The notes: generated from the sequence alone by a model not told the origin. A stretch of DNA of 64,000 nucleotides from JANRKB01 sp033763695 (GCA_033763695.1 JANRKB010000010.1:1-64000), one strand, 5' to 3'. Positions 34,436-42,920 are shown, counted from the first letter of the stretch. Numbers and translations: made by a program.

Positions 34436-34993
34436 ATGAGTTCCAGCGCCGATGTCAAGTCGTTGTCGATCGTGCACCATCCGGCGGCGGTGCTTCGCAA
34501 GCGTGCGAAGGACATCGCGGCGGTTGATGAAACCGTGCGCGCGGTGGCCGCCAAGATGCTCGACATCATGCGTGACGAGGAAGGCATCGGCCTCGCGGCC
34601 CCGCAGGTGGGCCTGTCGTGGCGGATGTTTGTGATTGACATCCCGGAGAGTGATGAGCGATCTGCGGAGAGTGAACTTCCGTCGGCGACGCAGGGACCGG
34701 TTGTGTTCATCAATCCCGTGCTCAACAACCCGCAGGGCGCCGTGGAACCGATGGAAGAAGGCTGTCTGAGCCTGCCGGAGATCCGCGGCGAGGTGCTCCG
34801 CCCGCCGGTTATCACGGTAACGGCAAAGGACGTGGAAGGTCAGCAGTTCACGATCACCGCCTCGGGGTTGCTCGCACGCTGCATCCAGCACGAGAACGAT
34901 CATCTCGATGGCGTGCTGATCATTGACAAGATGACGCAGCTTTCCCGAATGAAGGTGCGGCAGGCTCTCAAAGACCTTGAACGCGGCGGGTAA
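34436..34993 (+). CDS. def: peptide deformylase
   Basis: Removes the formyl group from nascent N-terminal Met. The 185-residue metalloenzyme has all three motifs: EEGIGLAAPQVG, EEGCLSLPEIRGEV with the metal-binding Cys, and CIQHENDHLDGVL (HExxH form HENDH). Length is normal. It sits 21 bp upstream of fmt, the enzyme that adds the formyl group, as in many bacteria. A TACGAT box precedes the ATG. Confidence 0.95.
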   Translation: MSSSADVKSLSIVHHPAAVLRKRAKDIAAVDETVRAVAAKMLDIMRDEEGIGLAAPQVGLSWRMFVIDIPESDERSAESELPSATQGPVVFINPVLNNPQGAVEPMEEGCLSLPEIRGEVLRPPVITVTAKDVEGQQFTITASGLLARCIQHENDHLDGVLIIDKMTQLSRMKVRQALKDLERGG

Positions 34994-35014
34994 GAACGAT
35001 CTCTCGCGAAGACG

Positions 35015-35986
35015 ATGTCCACACCTCGCTCCATCGTGTTCTTCGGCTCCGGTGCGTTCGGCGTGCCGACGCTCGCCGCACTGGCGAAGCGATACGCGAT
35101 CAGTGCGATCGTGACGCAGCCCGATCGCCCGGCAGGACGCGGCAGCAAACTCACGCCCACCCCGATCGCTGAGTGGGCGGCTCAGCATCTGCCGGGCGTG
35201 CCGCTGCACAAGCCGGAGAAGGTCAATCAGCCGGAGCTGGTGGCGGAACTGCGGGCTGCGCCGGCTGATGCGTGGGTCGTGATCGCGTTTGGACAGAAGC
35301 TTGGCCGAGCATTGCTGGACGGCAAGTTTGCGATGAATCTGCATGGTTCGATTCTGCCGCGGTGGCGCGGTGCGGCACCGATCAACGCCGCGATCCTTGC
35401 GGGCGACGCCGTCGCTGGAAACACAGTCATCACGCTCGCGGACAAGATGGATGCGGGCTTGGTGTTGGGCGTCTCCCGGCGTGATGTGTCGGCGCTGTGG
35501 ACGGCAGGCGAACTGCACGATCTGCTGTCGCAGGACGGACCAGAACTTGTTGTCGATGTGCTTGAGAAGCATTTCGCGGGCACACTCACGCCGACTGCGC
35601 AGGATGACGCGTTGGTCACGCTTGCCGGCAAGATGAGCAAGGCCGACGGCTGGATTCGACTGAGCGACGGCGCGGAATCGTGTCGTCGCCGCGTGCATGG
35701 CTTGACGCCGTGGCCGGGTGTGACGGTGACGCTGGGCGGCGAGCCGCTGAAACTGCTGCGTGTCTGTGTTGATCCCGAGTTGACTTCCAGCGCAGCCGCT
35801 GGCTCGCTTGTCGACGTGCCGGCGGGCGCGTTCTCGTGCGGCACGGGGCCGTGCCTCCGCCTGCTTGAGGTCCAGCCGCCGGGCAAGCGCGGCATGGCGT
35901 GGGCTGACTTTGCTCGCGGGCGTTCGCTCCAGCCGGGCGCGATGCTCGCGAGTGCTGCTCCGACGAGCGGAGGCGCGGCGTGCTGA
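35015..35986 (+). CDS. fmt: methionyl-tRNA formyltransferase
   Basis: Formylates Met-tRNAi from 10-formyl-tetrahydrofolate. The 323-residue protein has FFGSGAFGVPTLAAL at the start, the folate-site motif NLHGSILPRWRGAAPINAAILAGD and KMDAGLVLG, with the C-terminal OB-type tRNA-binding domain (CRRRVHGLTPWPGVTV). It follows def by 21 bp and overlaps the next gene by 7 bp, so the three form an operon. Confidence 0.94.
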   Translation: MSTPRSIVFFGSGAFGVPTLAALAKRYAISAIVTQPDRPAGRGSKLTPTPIAEWAAQHLPGVPLHKPEKVNQPELVAELRAAPADAWVVIAFGQKLGRALLDGKFAMNLHGSILPRWRGAAPINAAILAGDAVAGNTVITLADKMDAGLVLGVSRRDVSALWTAGELHDLLSQDGPELVVDVLEKHFAGTLTPTAQDDALVTLAGKMSKADGWIRLSDGAESCRRRVHGLTPWPGVTVTLGGEPLKLLRVCVDPELTSSAAAGSLVDVPAGAFSCGTGPCLRLLEVQPPGKRGMAWADFARGRSLQPGAMLASAAPTSGGAAC

Positions 35987-36744
35987 CGCTGTGGGGTTTT
36001 ATCGCGCCGCTGGTGGAGCGACTGCGGCCTTCTGCTGCGCAGCGTGTGCAGCCCGCGACGCCAGTCATCGCGAAGCCAAAGAAGCCTCGCAAGCCGAAGG
36101 CGCAGGGTGGCAAACCATCGCTCGTTGCCGAGGATCGCGAAGTGACTGCATTGCAGCCGACGCTCTTCGAGAAGCCTGTCTTGCGACCCCCTCCCGGAGG
36201 GAGGGGGCCGGGGGTGGGTGTGAGTGGTGTCGTTGGCGGCGGGCCGCGCGGCACGAAGAAGTCCGATCGCGACTCTCGCACCCCTCCCCAACCCCTCCCC
36301 TCCCTGGCGGGGCTTCAAGCAACGCGACCGGCCCGCATTCCGATGCAGGAGCGCTACGACGCGCTCGTGAAGGAAATGCTCCAGACGTACAACGTCCGCG
36401 TGCGCAAGTGGCGGACGAGCATGTCCGGCGTCGCGTGGTACATCGAGTACCGCGACGGCACGACGGTGCGGCTTCTGGAATCTCCCAAGCCCAAGAGTCC
36501 GATGTCGCTCGCGATCTTTCTGCACGAGATCGGTCATCACGCGATTGGTCTGGGTATCCACAAGCCGCGCTGTCTGGAGGAACTTCTCGCGTGGAATTAC
36601 GCGATCACCACAATGCAGGCCCGCGGCTTTGACGTGACCGATCGCGTGAAGAAACGCATGGATCGCTCGCTGCGATACGCCGTGCGCAAGGCGCTACGTC
36701 GCGGCCTGCGCACGCTGCCCGCGGAACTCGAGCCGTACCGATGA
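35980..36744 (+). CDS. putative zinc metalloprotein with HEIGHH motif, interrupted by a MITE-like insert
   Basis: Protein of 254 residues. A poorly conserved Lys/Pro-rich N-terminus leads into a Pro/Gly-rich stretch at about residues 69-111 which is encoded by a repeat-like element (36187-36312). The C-terminal 130 residues are basic and contain IFLHEIGHHAIGLGIHKPRCLEELLAWNYAI, where HEIGHH (His182 to His187) is a zinc-metalloprotease-type HExxH motif and Glu200/201 could be a further ligand. The helix after it ends in a basic region (MDRSLRYAVRKALRRGLR). Overlaps the fmt end by 7 bp and the next gene by 4 bp. The function is unknown. Confidence 0.7.
   Translation: MLTLWGFIAPLVERLRPSAAQRVQPATPVIAKPKKPRKPKAQGGKPSLVAEDREVTALQPTLFEKPVLRPPPGGRGPGVGVSGVVGGGPRGTKKSDRDSRTPPQPLPSLAGLQATRPARIPMQERYDALVKEMLQTYNVRVRKWRTSMSGVAWYIEYRDGTTVRLLESPKPKSPMSLAIFLHEIGHHAIGLGIHKPRCLEELLAWNYAITTMQARGFDVTDRVKKRMDRSLRYAVRKALRRGLRTLPAELEPYR
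36187..36312. repeat. MITE-like palindromic element inserted in the reading frame
   Basis: The ends are long imperfect inverted repeats rich in C and G: CCCCCTCCCGGAGGGAGG near 36187 and the complementary CACCCCTCCCC...CCTCCCTGGCGGGG block ending near 36312. The unit is about 126 bp, a multiple of three, so the frame is preserved. Boundaries are approximate. Confidence 0.5.
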
Positions 36745-37790
36745 TGCCCGTGCCAGAACCATCCGCGCATGTCGTGCACGGACGGCTGCTCACGCCCGCG
36801 ACCGCGGCCGGGGCTGTCGCAGCGATTCGCCTCTCGGCGGGCGAACCGGCTGATCTGGACAGCATGCTCGAAGCGTGTTGTCCCACGCGTCGCCGCCACT
36901 TGTCGGTCGGAGAAGTCCGCCTCGCGGATCTCGCCGGCGTGGATCGCGGATTGATCGCCCGATGGTCCGACACAGTGGTCGATCTGTTCCCCCACGGCGG
37001 GGCTTACGTGGTCCGTGCGCTGCTCGATGCACTCGAGGCACGCGGCGTGGTCTTGAGCGGCGATGCGACGCAGACGCCGTGGGATGCTCGGCAGCCCGCC
37101 GCCCGCGACGAACTTGAAGCCCAGATGCTGGATGTCTTGGCGCGGGCCGCGTCGCCGCGTGCGACGGATGTGCTCCTTCGGACGCTCGACGCATGGCGAT
37201 CGCATGCACCCGTTGGAAGCGATGCGTGGCGTCATGCAGCGCCGACGAAGTGCGACACGATCCTCGCGCGGCTGATCGATCCGCCGCTGGTCGTCCTGCT
37301 CGGCGCGCCCAACATCGGCAAGTCGACGCTCTTGAACGCCCTCGCCCGGCGCGCGGTGTCGATGGTCGACGCAACGCCCGGCAGCACGCGTGACCACGTC
37401 GGGGTTCTGCTCGAACTTGACGGCATCGTCGTCCGCTGCGTGGATACGCCCGGCATCCGAACGACCAGTGACGCGATCGAGCGCGAGGCACAGCAGATCG
37501 CACGCAGCCTTGCAACCCGCGCCGACCTCATCGTGCTCTGCGGCGACCAAGCCCATCCGCCCGTGCCCGATCATGAACTGCCGGATTCCGCAGGTGTGTC
37601 TTGCGTGTGCGTCGCGCTGCGAGCGGATCTCGGCGCGGCAGCCTGGCCCCACGAGTGCCGCGTCTCGGCCGCCCAGGGTCAGGGCATCGACGTACTCGCA
37701 CGCCACATCCGTCAGGCTCTTGTTCCTGACGAGGTGTTGGCTGACGCGACCGCGGCATCGCCCCAGCCGTGGCGATTCTGGGCGTCGTGA
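36741..37790 (+). CDS. reduced MnmE/TrmE-like GTPase
   Basis: Protein of 349 residues, about 100 shorter than MnmE. The GTPase core is at about 187-330: G1 GAPNIGKSTLL, G2 TPGSTRDH, G3 DTPGIRT. The G4 NKxD is not clear (VALRADLG is the nearest), and the C-terminal CxGK motif that MnmE needs for tRNA wobble-uridine modification is absent; the chain ends PQPWRFWAS. The N-terminal region contains PHGGAYVVRALLDALEARG, like MnmE's folate-binding domain, but lacks the GEFTxRAF block. Starts within the previous gene's stop (ATGATG). Whether it still modifies tRNA is doubtful. Confidence 0.7.
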   Translation: MMPVPEPSAHVVHGRLLTPATAAGAVAAIRLSAGEPADLDSMLEACCPTRRRHLSVGEVRLADLAGVDRGLIARWSDTVVDLFPHGGAYVVRALLDALEARGVVLSGDATQTPWDARQPAARDELEAQMLDVLARAASPRATDVLLRTLDAWRSHAPVGSDAWRHAAPTKCDTILARLIDPPLVVLLGAPNIGKSTLLNALARRAVSMVDATPGSTRDHVGVLLELDGIVVRCVDTPGIRTTSDAIEREAQQIARSLATRADLIVLCGDQAHPPVPDHELPDSAGVSCVCVALRADLGAAAWPHECRVSAAQGQGIDVLARHIRQALVPDEVLADATAASPQPWRFWAS

Positions 37791-37980
37791 GGCCGTGTTC
37801 GCGCGGTGCGGACTGGTCACGAAATCGACTGCGTTCTCGGGCGTTCGGCGTTGTGTTGCGTGCGTCTGGGTGTGTCTGTTTGTGCGCCGGCTTGCCATCG
37901 GACGCATCCGTGGCGGCCTGGGTGCGGATAGGTCCGCGGCTCGCTGATCTGAGCCGACAACCGCGCGACGCACGAGCCGG

Positions 37981-37986
37981 TACACT
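37981..37986 (+). promoter_or_regulatory. -10-like box of the WXG100/FtsK cluster
   Basis: TACACT lies 52 bp before the ATG at 38039. Unlike the leaderless genes here there is a leader, with AAGGG before the start. 37791-38038 holds no gene. Confidence 0.4.
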
Positions 37987-38038
37987 TGCCTGAACAGGTG
38001 GCGAAAGTCGGGCTCGGGGTTGATTCCAAGGGTGATTT

Positions 38039-38311
38039 ATGGCCAAAGCCGTTGCAGATCCAGAGGAGATTCGACGCTTCGCCCAGCTTCTCAAGCGATT
38101 CAGCGTCGGGCTTGGTGGCCAGATGACGCAGATCAATGCGTCAATGGCGGCGCTTGGTGAAACCTGGCGCGATCAGGAACACCAGAAGTTCAACACCGAG
38201 TTTGAACAGACGATGCGCCAACTCGCCCGCTTTGCCGAAGCGGTTGACGAGCAGATTCCGTTCCTCATGCGCAAGGCGGAGCGGCTTGACGAGTACCTGC
38301 GTCAGCGTTGA
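38039..38311 (+). CDS. WXG100-like (EsxA/B-like) small helical protein
   Basis: Protein of 90 residues, the usual WXG100 size, all helical by composition. It has Trp43 in GETWRDQEHQKF, at the position of the WxG turn between two helices in EsxA-type proteins, though the motif is W-R-D rather than W-x-G. No signal peptide is present, as expected for type VII substrates. It lies 29 bp before the next gene and heads the cluster. A second small protein downstream (38883-39101) has the same WRDxxxxKF pattern. The family call is inferred from size, motif and the FtsK-like neighbour. Confidence 0.75.
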   Translation: MAKAVADPEEIRRFAQLLKRFSVGLGGQMTQINASMAALGETWRDQEHQKFNTEFEQTMRQLARFAEAVDEQIPFLMRKAERLDEYLRQR

Positions 38312-38340
38312 TCCGCCCGCAATCCGACAGCCCACGCCGT

Positions 38341-38886
38341 ATGGCCGAACGCGCGAACATCACCGACGTCAAAGCCCTCCGCCAACTGCGATCCGCGTTT
38401 GTGCGCTTCAGTGAGGATGCGAGCGTTGCGCTGATCGGGCCCGGCGCGCGCACCGCGAGCGTCATCGAGCGACTCCGCCGTGATGCCTTGCCCCACTGGA
38501 AGCGAGAGATTCGCCAGCGATCGGAAGAAGTCGTTCGCGCGAATACCAAGCTCATCCAGCAGACCGCCGGGGATACGCCGCGGCCCTCCGTCGATGCTCG
38601 TCTCGCCTATGAGGCTGCCAAACGCCGTGTCCGCGAAGCCGAGGAGAAGTACGCGGCGACGGAGCAGTACATCCGCAGGCTTGAGAAGGAACTGGAGAAC
38701 TATCGCGTCGCGATTGCGCCGATGGTGAGCATCGTGCGCGTGGACACGCCCAAGGCGATGACGATGCTCGATCGATCGATCCAGGCGCTGGATGCCTACG
38801 CCGCGATGCAGCTTCGATCCAGTGATGCCACAAGCGGCGCGTCCGCTGCTTCCAATGAAGGGTCAACGCCGGAGGAAGCCCCATGA
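38341..38886 (+). CDS. coiled-coil protein of the WXG100/FtsK cluster
   Basis: Protein of 181 residues, mostly charged helices. Residues 80-125 (AYEAAKRRVREAEEKYAAT, then YIRRLEKELENYR) form a strong coiled coil. No signal peptide, membrane segment or catalytic motif is seen; the C-terminus is Ser/Ala/Glu-rich and disordered-looking. ATG 38341 follows the WXG100 gene by 29 bp, and its stop overlaps the next start (ATGA). It is likely a structural or adaptor part of the same machine. I do not recognise the family. Confidence 0.65.
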   Translation: MAERANITDVKALRQLRSAFVRFSEDASVALIGPGARTASVIERLRRDALPHWKREIRQRSEEVVRANTKLIQQTAGDTPRPSVDARLAYEAAKRRVREAEEKYAATEQYIRRLEKELENYRVAIAPMVSIVRVDTPKAMTMLDRSIQALDAYAAMQLRSSDATSGASAASNEGSTPEEAP

Positions 38887-39101
38887 GCACTGGCAGCGGC
38901 GCGGGCATGTTGACCGATGCGGTCAATCTGTTGCGGCGTGAGTGGCACCGCAGCCGTGAATCGTGGCGCGATGAGGTTGCGCTCAAGTTTGGCGAGGCCT
39001 ACATCGAGCCACTGGAGCCCGCCCTTCGCAAGACAGTGCAGGCGATGGATACGCTCCAGTCCATCACCGATGAAGCCGTGCGTGCGTGCGAGACACGATG
39101 A
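38883..39101 (+). CDS. second small WXG100-like helical protein
   Basis: Protein of 72 residues with Trp28 in RESWRDEVALKFGEAY, sharing the S/T-W-R-D-x4-K-F pattern with the 38039 protein. It is predicted all-helical, with no signal peptide or membrane segment. Shorter than typical WXG100 proteins; it may be a partner of the first in a heterodimer like EsxA-EsxB. The ATG overlaps the preceding stop (ATGA) and the FtsK-type ATPase begins 52 bp downstream. Confidence 0.65.
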   Translation: MSTGSGAGMLTDAVNLLRREWHRSRESWRDEVALKFGEAYIEPLEPALRKTVQAMDTLQSITDEAVRACETR

Positions 39102-39152
39102 CGCCGTCGTTTGTGTTCGATTGACCGTGGTCCGAATCTGTTGACACTCCCC

Positions 39153-42100
39153 ATGACGCACGCCGCCGCCAACACCTCACTCGATTCTGCGAAGCCGCCG
39201 CCCGCCGACGCGACGGCCGAGCTTGAACTCAGCCCCGGCGCATACGCCGACGCGCTGGTGACGATGCGTCATGCCCTCGATGCCGCGGCCCAGACACTGC
39301 ATGCCGCGTCGAGCCGGCGCGTTCAGACGCTCGCATCGGCCGACGCGCAGCGCGACCAGGCGATCGCGGAGGCGGATGCGACGCTCGCCGAGGCGATTGC
39401 GCGTGCCGAGCGCCATGCCGCAGACCTGCGGGCCCAGAGCGAAGACCGCTACGTGGCCAAGACCAGCAAGGCACAGAATGATCGCGCCCGGGTGATCGAG
39501 CGAGCCCGTCGCGAGCTCGGGGAGCGTGCCGCGGTTGCGAAGAAAAACCGATCCGAGGCGACCTGGCTCGCCGAAACGGTCTGCGAGGCTGCCGTTGGCA
39601 AGGCCCGCGGCGACCATGACAAGTTCAAGGCTCGTCTTGCCGAGATCGCGCAGCAGATGAGCGAGCTCGACGCCGCGCTGCTTGACACGCTCGGCCCCGC
39701 AAACGCTGCGCGACTTGCCGAGTTGCCGCCGCGTGAGGCTGCTCCGGTCGACGCCGCGAGCTTCGACATGCTCAAGGCGGCGATGGAGGCCGCACGCGAA
39801 GCGGTCGCCGAGGTCGGTGGCGGCGGCGTGATGAAGCTGCTTCGGTCACGCTCCTCAACGCTCGACATGGCTCAGGAAGCAAGGGCTCGCATCGCGTCCG
39901 TGAAGGCTCTGAGCGAGCGGCTGGCCGTGCTGAGCGAGGCGCAGCGCGACGCTGCAATCGCTGCGGCGAAGAAGAAGCGGGATGCGGAGATTGCTGAGGT
40001 TTCGGCAGAGGCATCGCAGATCATCACCGAATGCGAACGCAGCATGGCGGGCATTCAGAAGGACGCGGACGGCGAGTACGCGACCAAGGCCGCCGAGATC
40101 GACTCCAAACGCACGGCGGATCTGGCAAAGATCGAGAGTTGGGAACGGGAGCAGCGAGAGCTTGCCGAACGCACGCATCGCGAGGCACTCGCCCGTGCGG
40201 CACAGGCTCACGAGCAGAGTGCGGGCGTCGTTGTCGCGACCGCACTGCACGAGGAGGAACTCGCCCGCGCCGGCCTTGTCGAACGCCTGCGTCCCGCGCG
40301 TGCCAACCTCGCGGCCATCGAAGGCCACATCGCTCACGTGTGTCCTGCGTGGTCCGACGCGGCATGGACTTCGCGCGAGCACCCGACCCGCGTGCCGCGA
40401 TTGCTCCCCGTCGGCCGCGTCCGATTGTCGCTCAAAGAGCGGATCGCGCGGCTTGACGATCAGGCTCGCCAGATGGCCGCGCTCGCTCCCGAGCACGAAG
40501 GTCTGATGCCATTCGCGTTGCCCGGGCCGCTCTCGCTGCATGTGCAGCATGACGCTGCGGGGCGTGCGGACGCGCTCGCGATGATCCGCTCGCTCATGCT
40601 GCGGATCCTGGGCTCATTCCCAGCAGGCAAGGTGCGATTCACGATGACCGACCCGATCGGGCTTGGCCAGTCGTTCGCGGGCTTCATGCGTTTGTCAGAC
40701 CAGGAACCCTCGCCCGTTGGGCTCAAGATCTGGTCTGATACGGCCCAGATCGAGCGGCAGCTCGCGGACCTGACCGAGCACATGCAGACGGTGATCCAGA
40801 AGTACCTGCGCTCGGACTTCGCAACGATTGAGGAGTACAACGTCGCCGCGGGCGAGATCGCAGAGCCCTATCGCTTCATCATCATCGCCGACATGCATTC
40901 GGCCTTGTCGGACACCGGTGCCGCGCGGCTTGCGAGCATCATCGACTCCGGCCCGCGCTGCGGCGTCTATGCGATCATGGCGAGCGAGATCGGCAAGCGG
41001 ATTCCCGCCGCCCTGCCGCTCGCGACGCTCAAGAGCAAGCTCGTTAGTCTTCAGGTCAAGGACGGCTCGACGACGATTGACGACGCACGGTTCGATGAAT
41101 GTGTTCTCTCGCTCGATGCTCCCCCCGACGATGCGTTGTTGCGTGAGATTCTCGATCGCGTCGCTGATGCAGGCAAGAACGCGGGGCGTGTCGAGGTCGC
41201 GTTCGAGCGGCTCGTGCCCGGAGATGCCGAGGTCTGGTCGCGTTCGTGCGACACCGAACTCGCGATTCCGTTGGGGCGCTCCGGCGCGCAGAAGATCCAG
41301 CACCTGCGCCTCGGCTCGGGCACGCGTCAGCACGCGTTGATCGCGGGTCGCACAGGCTCGGGCAAGTCGACGCTGCTGCACGTGATGATCTCTGCCGCGG
41401 CACTGTGGCACTCGCCCGATGAACTCGAGTTCTATCTGATCGACTTCAAGAAGGGCGTGGAGTTCAAGGCATACTGCGACGGCGCAATGCCGCACGTGCG
41501 TGCGGTGGCGATCGAATCTGATCGCGAGTTTGGTCTCTCCGTACTGCGTCGGCTCGATGAAGAGCTCATGCAGCGCGGCGATCTGTTCCGCAAGCTGCGG
41601 GCTCAGGATCTCGCCGCCGCCCGCCGTGCTGAGCCGACGGCACGCCTGCCGCGCGTCCTCCTGCTGATTGACGAGTTCCAGGAGTTCTTTGTCGTCGACG
41701 ACAATGTGGCGTCCGAGTCGGCGCTGCTGCTTGATCGTCTTGTGCGCCAGGGTCGTGCGTTCGGCGTGCATGTCGTTCTCGGCTCGCAGACGCTCGCCGG
41801 TGCGTATTCGCTCGCGCGTTCGACGCTGGGGCAGATGGGTGTCCGCATTGCGCTCCAGTGCTCGGAGGCCGACGCGCACCTGATTCTCGACGACGACAAC
41901 GACGGGGCACGCCTGCTGACGCGGCCGGGCGAGGCGATTTACAACGATGCCGGCGGCCTCAGCGAGGGCAACAGTCCATTCCAAACGGCTTGGCTGAGCG
42001 ACGCCGTACGCGATGGCCAACTGCGTCGCATGGCCGATCGCCTCACGCCCGACAAGCTCGGCAAGAGCGCGAGCATTCCGCCGCCGGTGGTGTTCGAGGG

Positions 42101-42920
42101 CAATGCCCCGGCACGACTCGATGTGTCGCTCGCCGCGCTCTCGAGCGCGTTTGCTGATGTCACGACACCGCGGGCGATCATCGGCGATGCCGTGTCGATC
42201 GCGCCGCCGGTCTTTGCGACGCTGCGAAAGCGCTCGGGCGGCAACGTCCTGGTGGTGGGGGCTCAGGCCGAAGCAGCGTTGGGCATCGCCGGCGCGATGT
42301 GCGTGTCGCTCGCGTGCACGCCGGAACTCGGCATCACGCTCATTGATCCGACGCTGGAAGACGATCCGCTCGTGGGCCGTCTGCCGCGTTCGCTGAGTTC
42401 GTGTGGCGTGCCTGCGTCATCGCTGCGCATGGCTCGTGCTGCCGACGCCGCGGGTGTTGTGCGCGAGTTCGCCGCGGAGGTCGACGCACGTCAGGGCGGT
42501 GCCGCAGGATCACCGCGGGTGCTCGTGCTCGCGGGCCTGCATCGCTTGCGTGAGCTTCGCAAGAGCGAGGACTTTGGCTTCTCGCTTGATGATGACAAGG
42601 GCTCCGCGTACGCGTCGCTCGAGCGTGTGATCCGCGATGGTCCGGGCGTCGGAATCTGGACGGTGGCGTGGTGCGATTCGCTCACGACGCTCGAGCGCGT
42701 CATGGCTCGACCGACGATCCGCGAGTTCGGCCTGCGCGTGCTGATGCAGATGAACGCATCGGATTCTGCGGGCCTGATGGATTCCTCCGCCGCGTCGCAG
42801 CTTGGCCCCAATCGCGTCATGCTCGTCGATACGGACGCGGGGACAAACGTCAAGGCACGCCCGATCGAGCTGCCCGACCTGCCGACGGCGGCGCGCGTCG
42901 CGACGCTTCTTCGCGGGTGA
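39153..42920 (+). CDS. coiled-coil / FtsK-SpoIIIE-type ATPase
   Basis: Protein of 1255 residues. Residues about 30-400 are Ala/Glu/Arg-rich and read as long coiled coil. A middle region (about 440-700) has FtsK/EccC-like flanks (LSLHVQHDAAGRADALAMI and IRSLMLRILGSF). The ATPase has Walker A GRTGSGKST at 732-740 and Walker B LLLIDEFQEFF with Asp840-Glu841. A second Rossmann-like domain after 1000 has no Walker lysine (VVGAQAEAALGIAG), so it is probably degenerate. No membrane segment is seen, unlike EssC/EccC. It resembles the motor of type VII systems. The start is ATG 39153; ATG 39111 is an unlikely alternative. Confidence 0.8.
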   Translation: MTHAAANTSLDSAKPPPADATAELELSPGAYADALVTMRHALDAAAQTLHAASSRRVQTLASADAQRDQAIAEADATLAEAIARAERHAADLRAQSEDRYVAKTSKAQNDRARVIERARRELGERAAVAKKNRSEATWLAETVCEAAVGKARGDHDKFKARLAEIAQQMSELDAALLDTLGPANAARLAELPPREAAPVDAASFDMLKAAMEAAREAVAEVGGGGVMKLLRSRSSTLDMAQEARARIASVKALSERLAVLSEAQRDAAIAAAKKKRDAEIAEVSAEASQIITECERSMAGIQKDADGEYATKAAEIDSKRTADLAKIESWEREQRELAERTHREALARAAQAHEQSAGVVVATALHEEELARAGLVERLRPARANLAAIEGHIAHVCPAWSDAAWTSREHPTRVPRLLPVGRVRLSLKERIARLDDQARQMAALAPEHEGLMPFALPGPLSLHVQHDAAGRADALAMIRSLMLRILGSFPAGKVRFTMTDPIGLGQSFAGFMRLSDQEPSPVGLKIWSDTAQIERQLADLTEHMQTVIQKYLRSDFATIEEYNVAAGEIAEPYRFIIIADMHSALSDTGAARLASIIDSGPRCGVYAIMASEIGKRIPAALPLATLKSKLVSLQVKDGSTTIDDARFDECVLSLDAPPDDALLREILDRVADAGKNAGRVEVAFERLVPGDAEVWSRSCDTELAIPLGRSGAQKIQHLRLGSGTRQHALIAGRTGSGKSTLLHVMISAAALWHSPDELEFYLIDFKKGVEFKAYCDGAMPHVRAVAIESDREFGLSVLRRLDEELMQRGDLFRKLRAQDLAAARRAEPTARLPRVLLLIDEFQEFFVVDDNVASESALLLDRLVRQGRAFGVHVVLGSQTLAGAYSLARSTLGQMGVRIALQCSEADAHLILDDDNDGARLLTRPGEAIYNDAGGLSEGNSPFQTAWLSDAVRDGQLRRMADRLTPDKLGKSASIPPPVVFEGNAPARLDVSLAALSSAFADVTTPRAIIGDAVSIAPPVFATLRKRSGGNVLVVGAQAEAALGIAGAMCVSLACTPELGITLIDPTLEDDPLVGRLPRSLSSCGVPASSLRMARAADAAGVVREFAAEVDARQGGAAGSPRVLVLAGLHRLRELRKSEDFGFSLDDDKGSAYASLERVIRDGPGVGIWTVAWCDSLTTLERVMARPTIREFGLRVLMQMNASDSAGLMDSSAASQLGPNRVMLVDTDAGTNVKARPIELPDLPTAARVATLLRG

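Noticed and set aside
36741..37790. Calling the GTPase mnmE
   Set aside because: The CxGK tail and part of the folate domain are missing, so the gene symbol would mislead.
38039..42920. Calling the cluster a complete type VII secretion system
   Set aside because: The membrane components and mycosin are missing in the window and the ATPase lacks membrane helices, so I list it only as a candidate.
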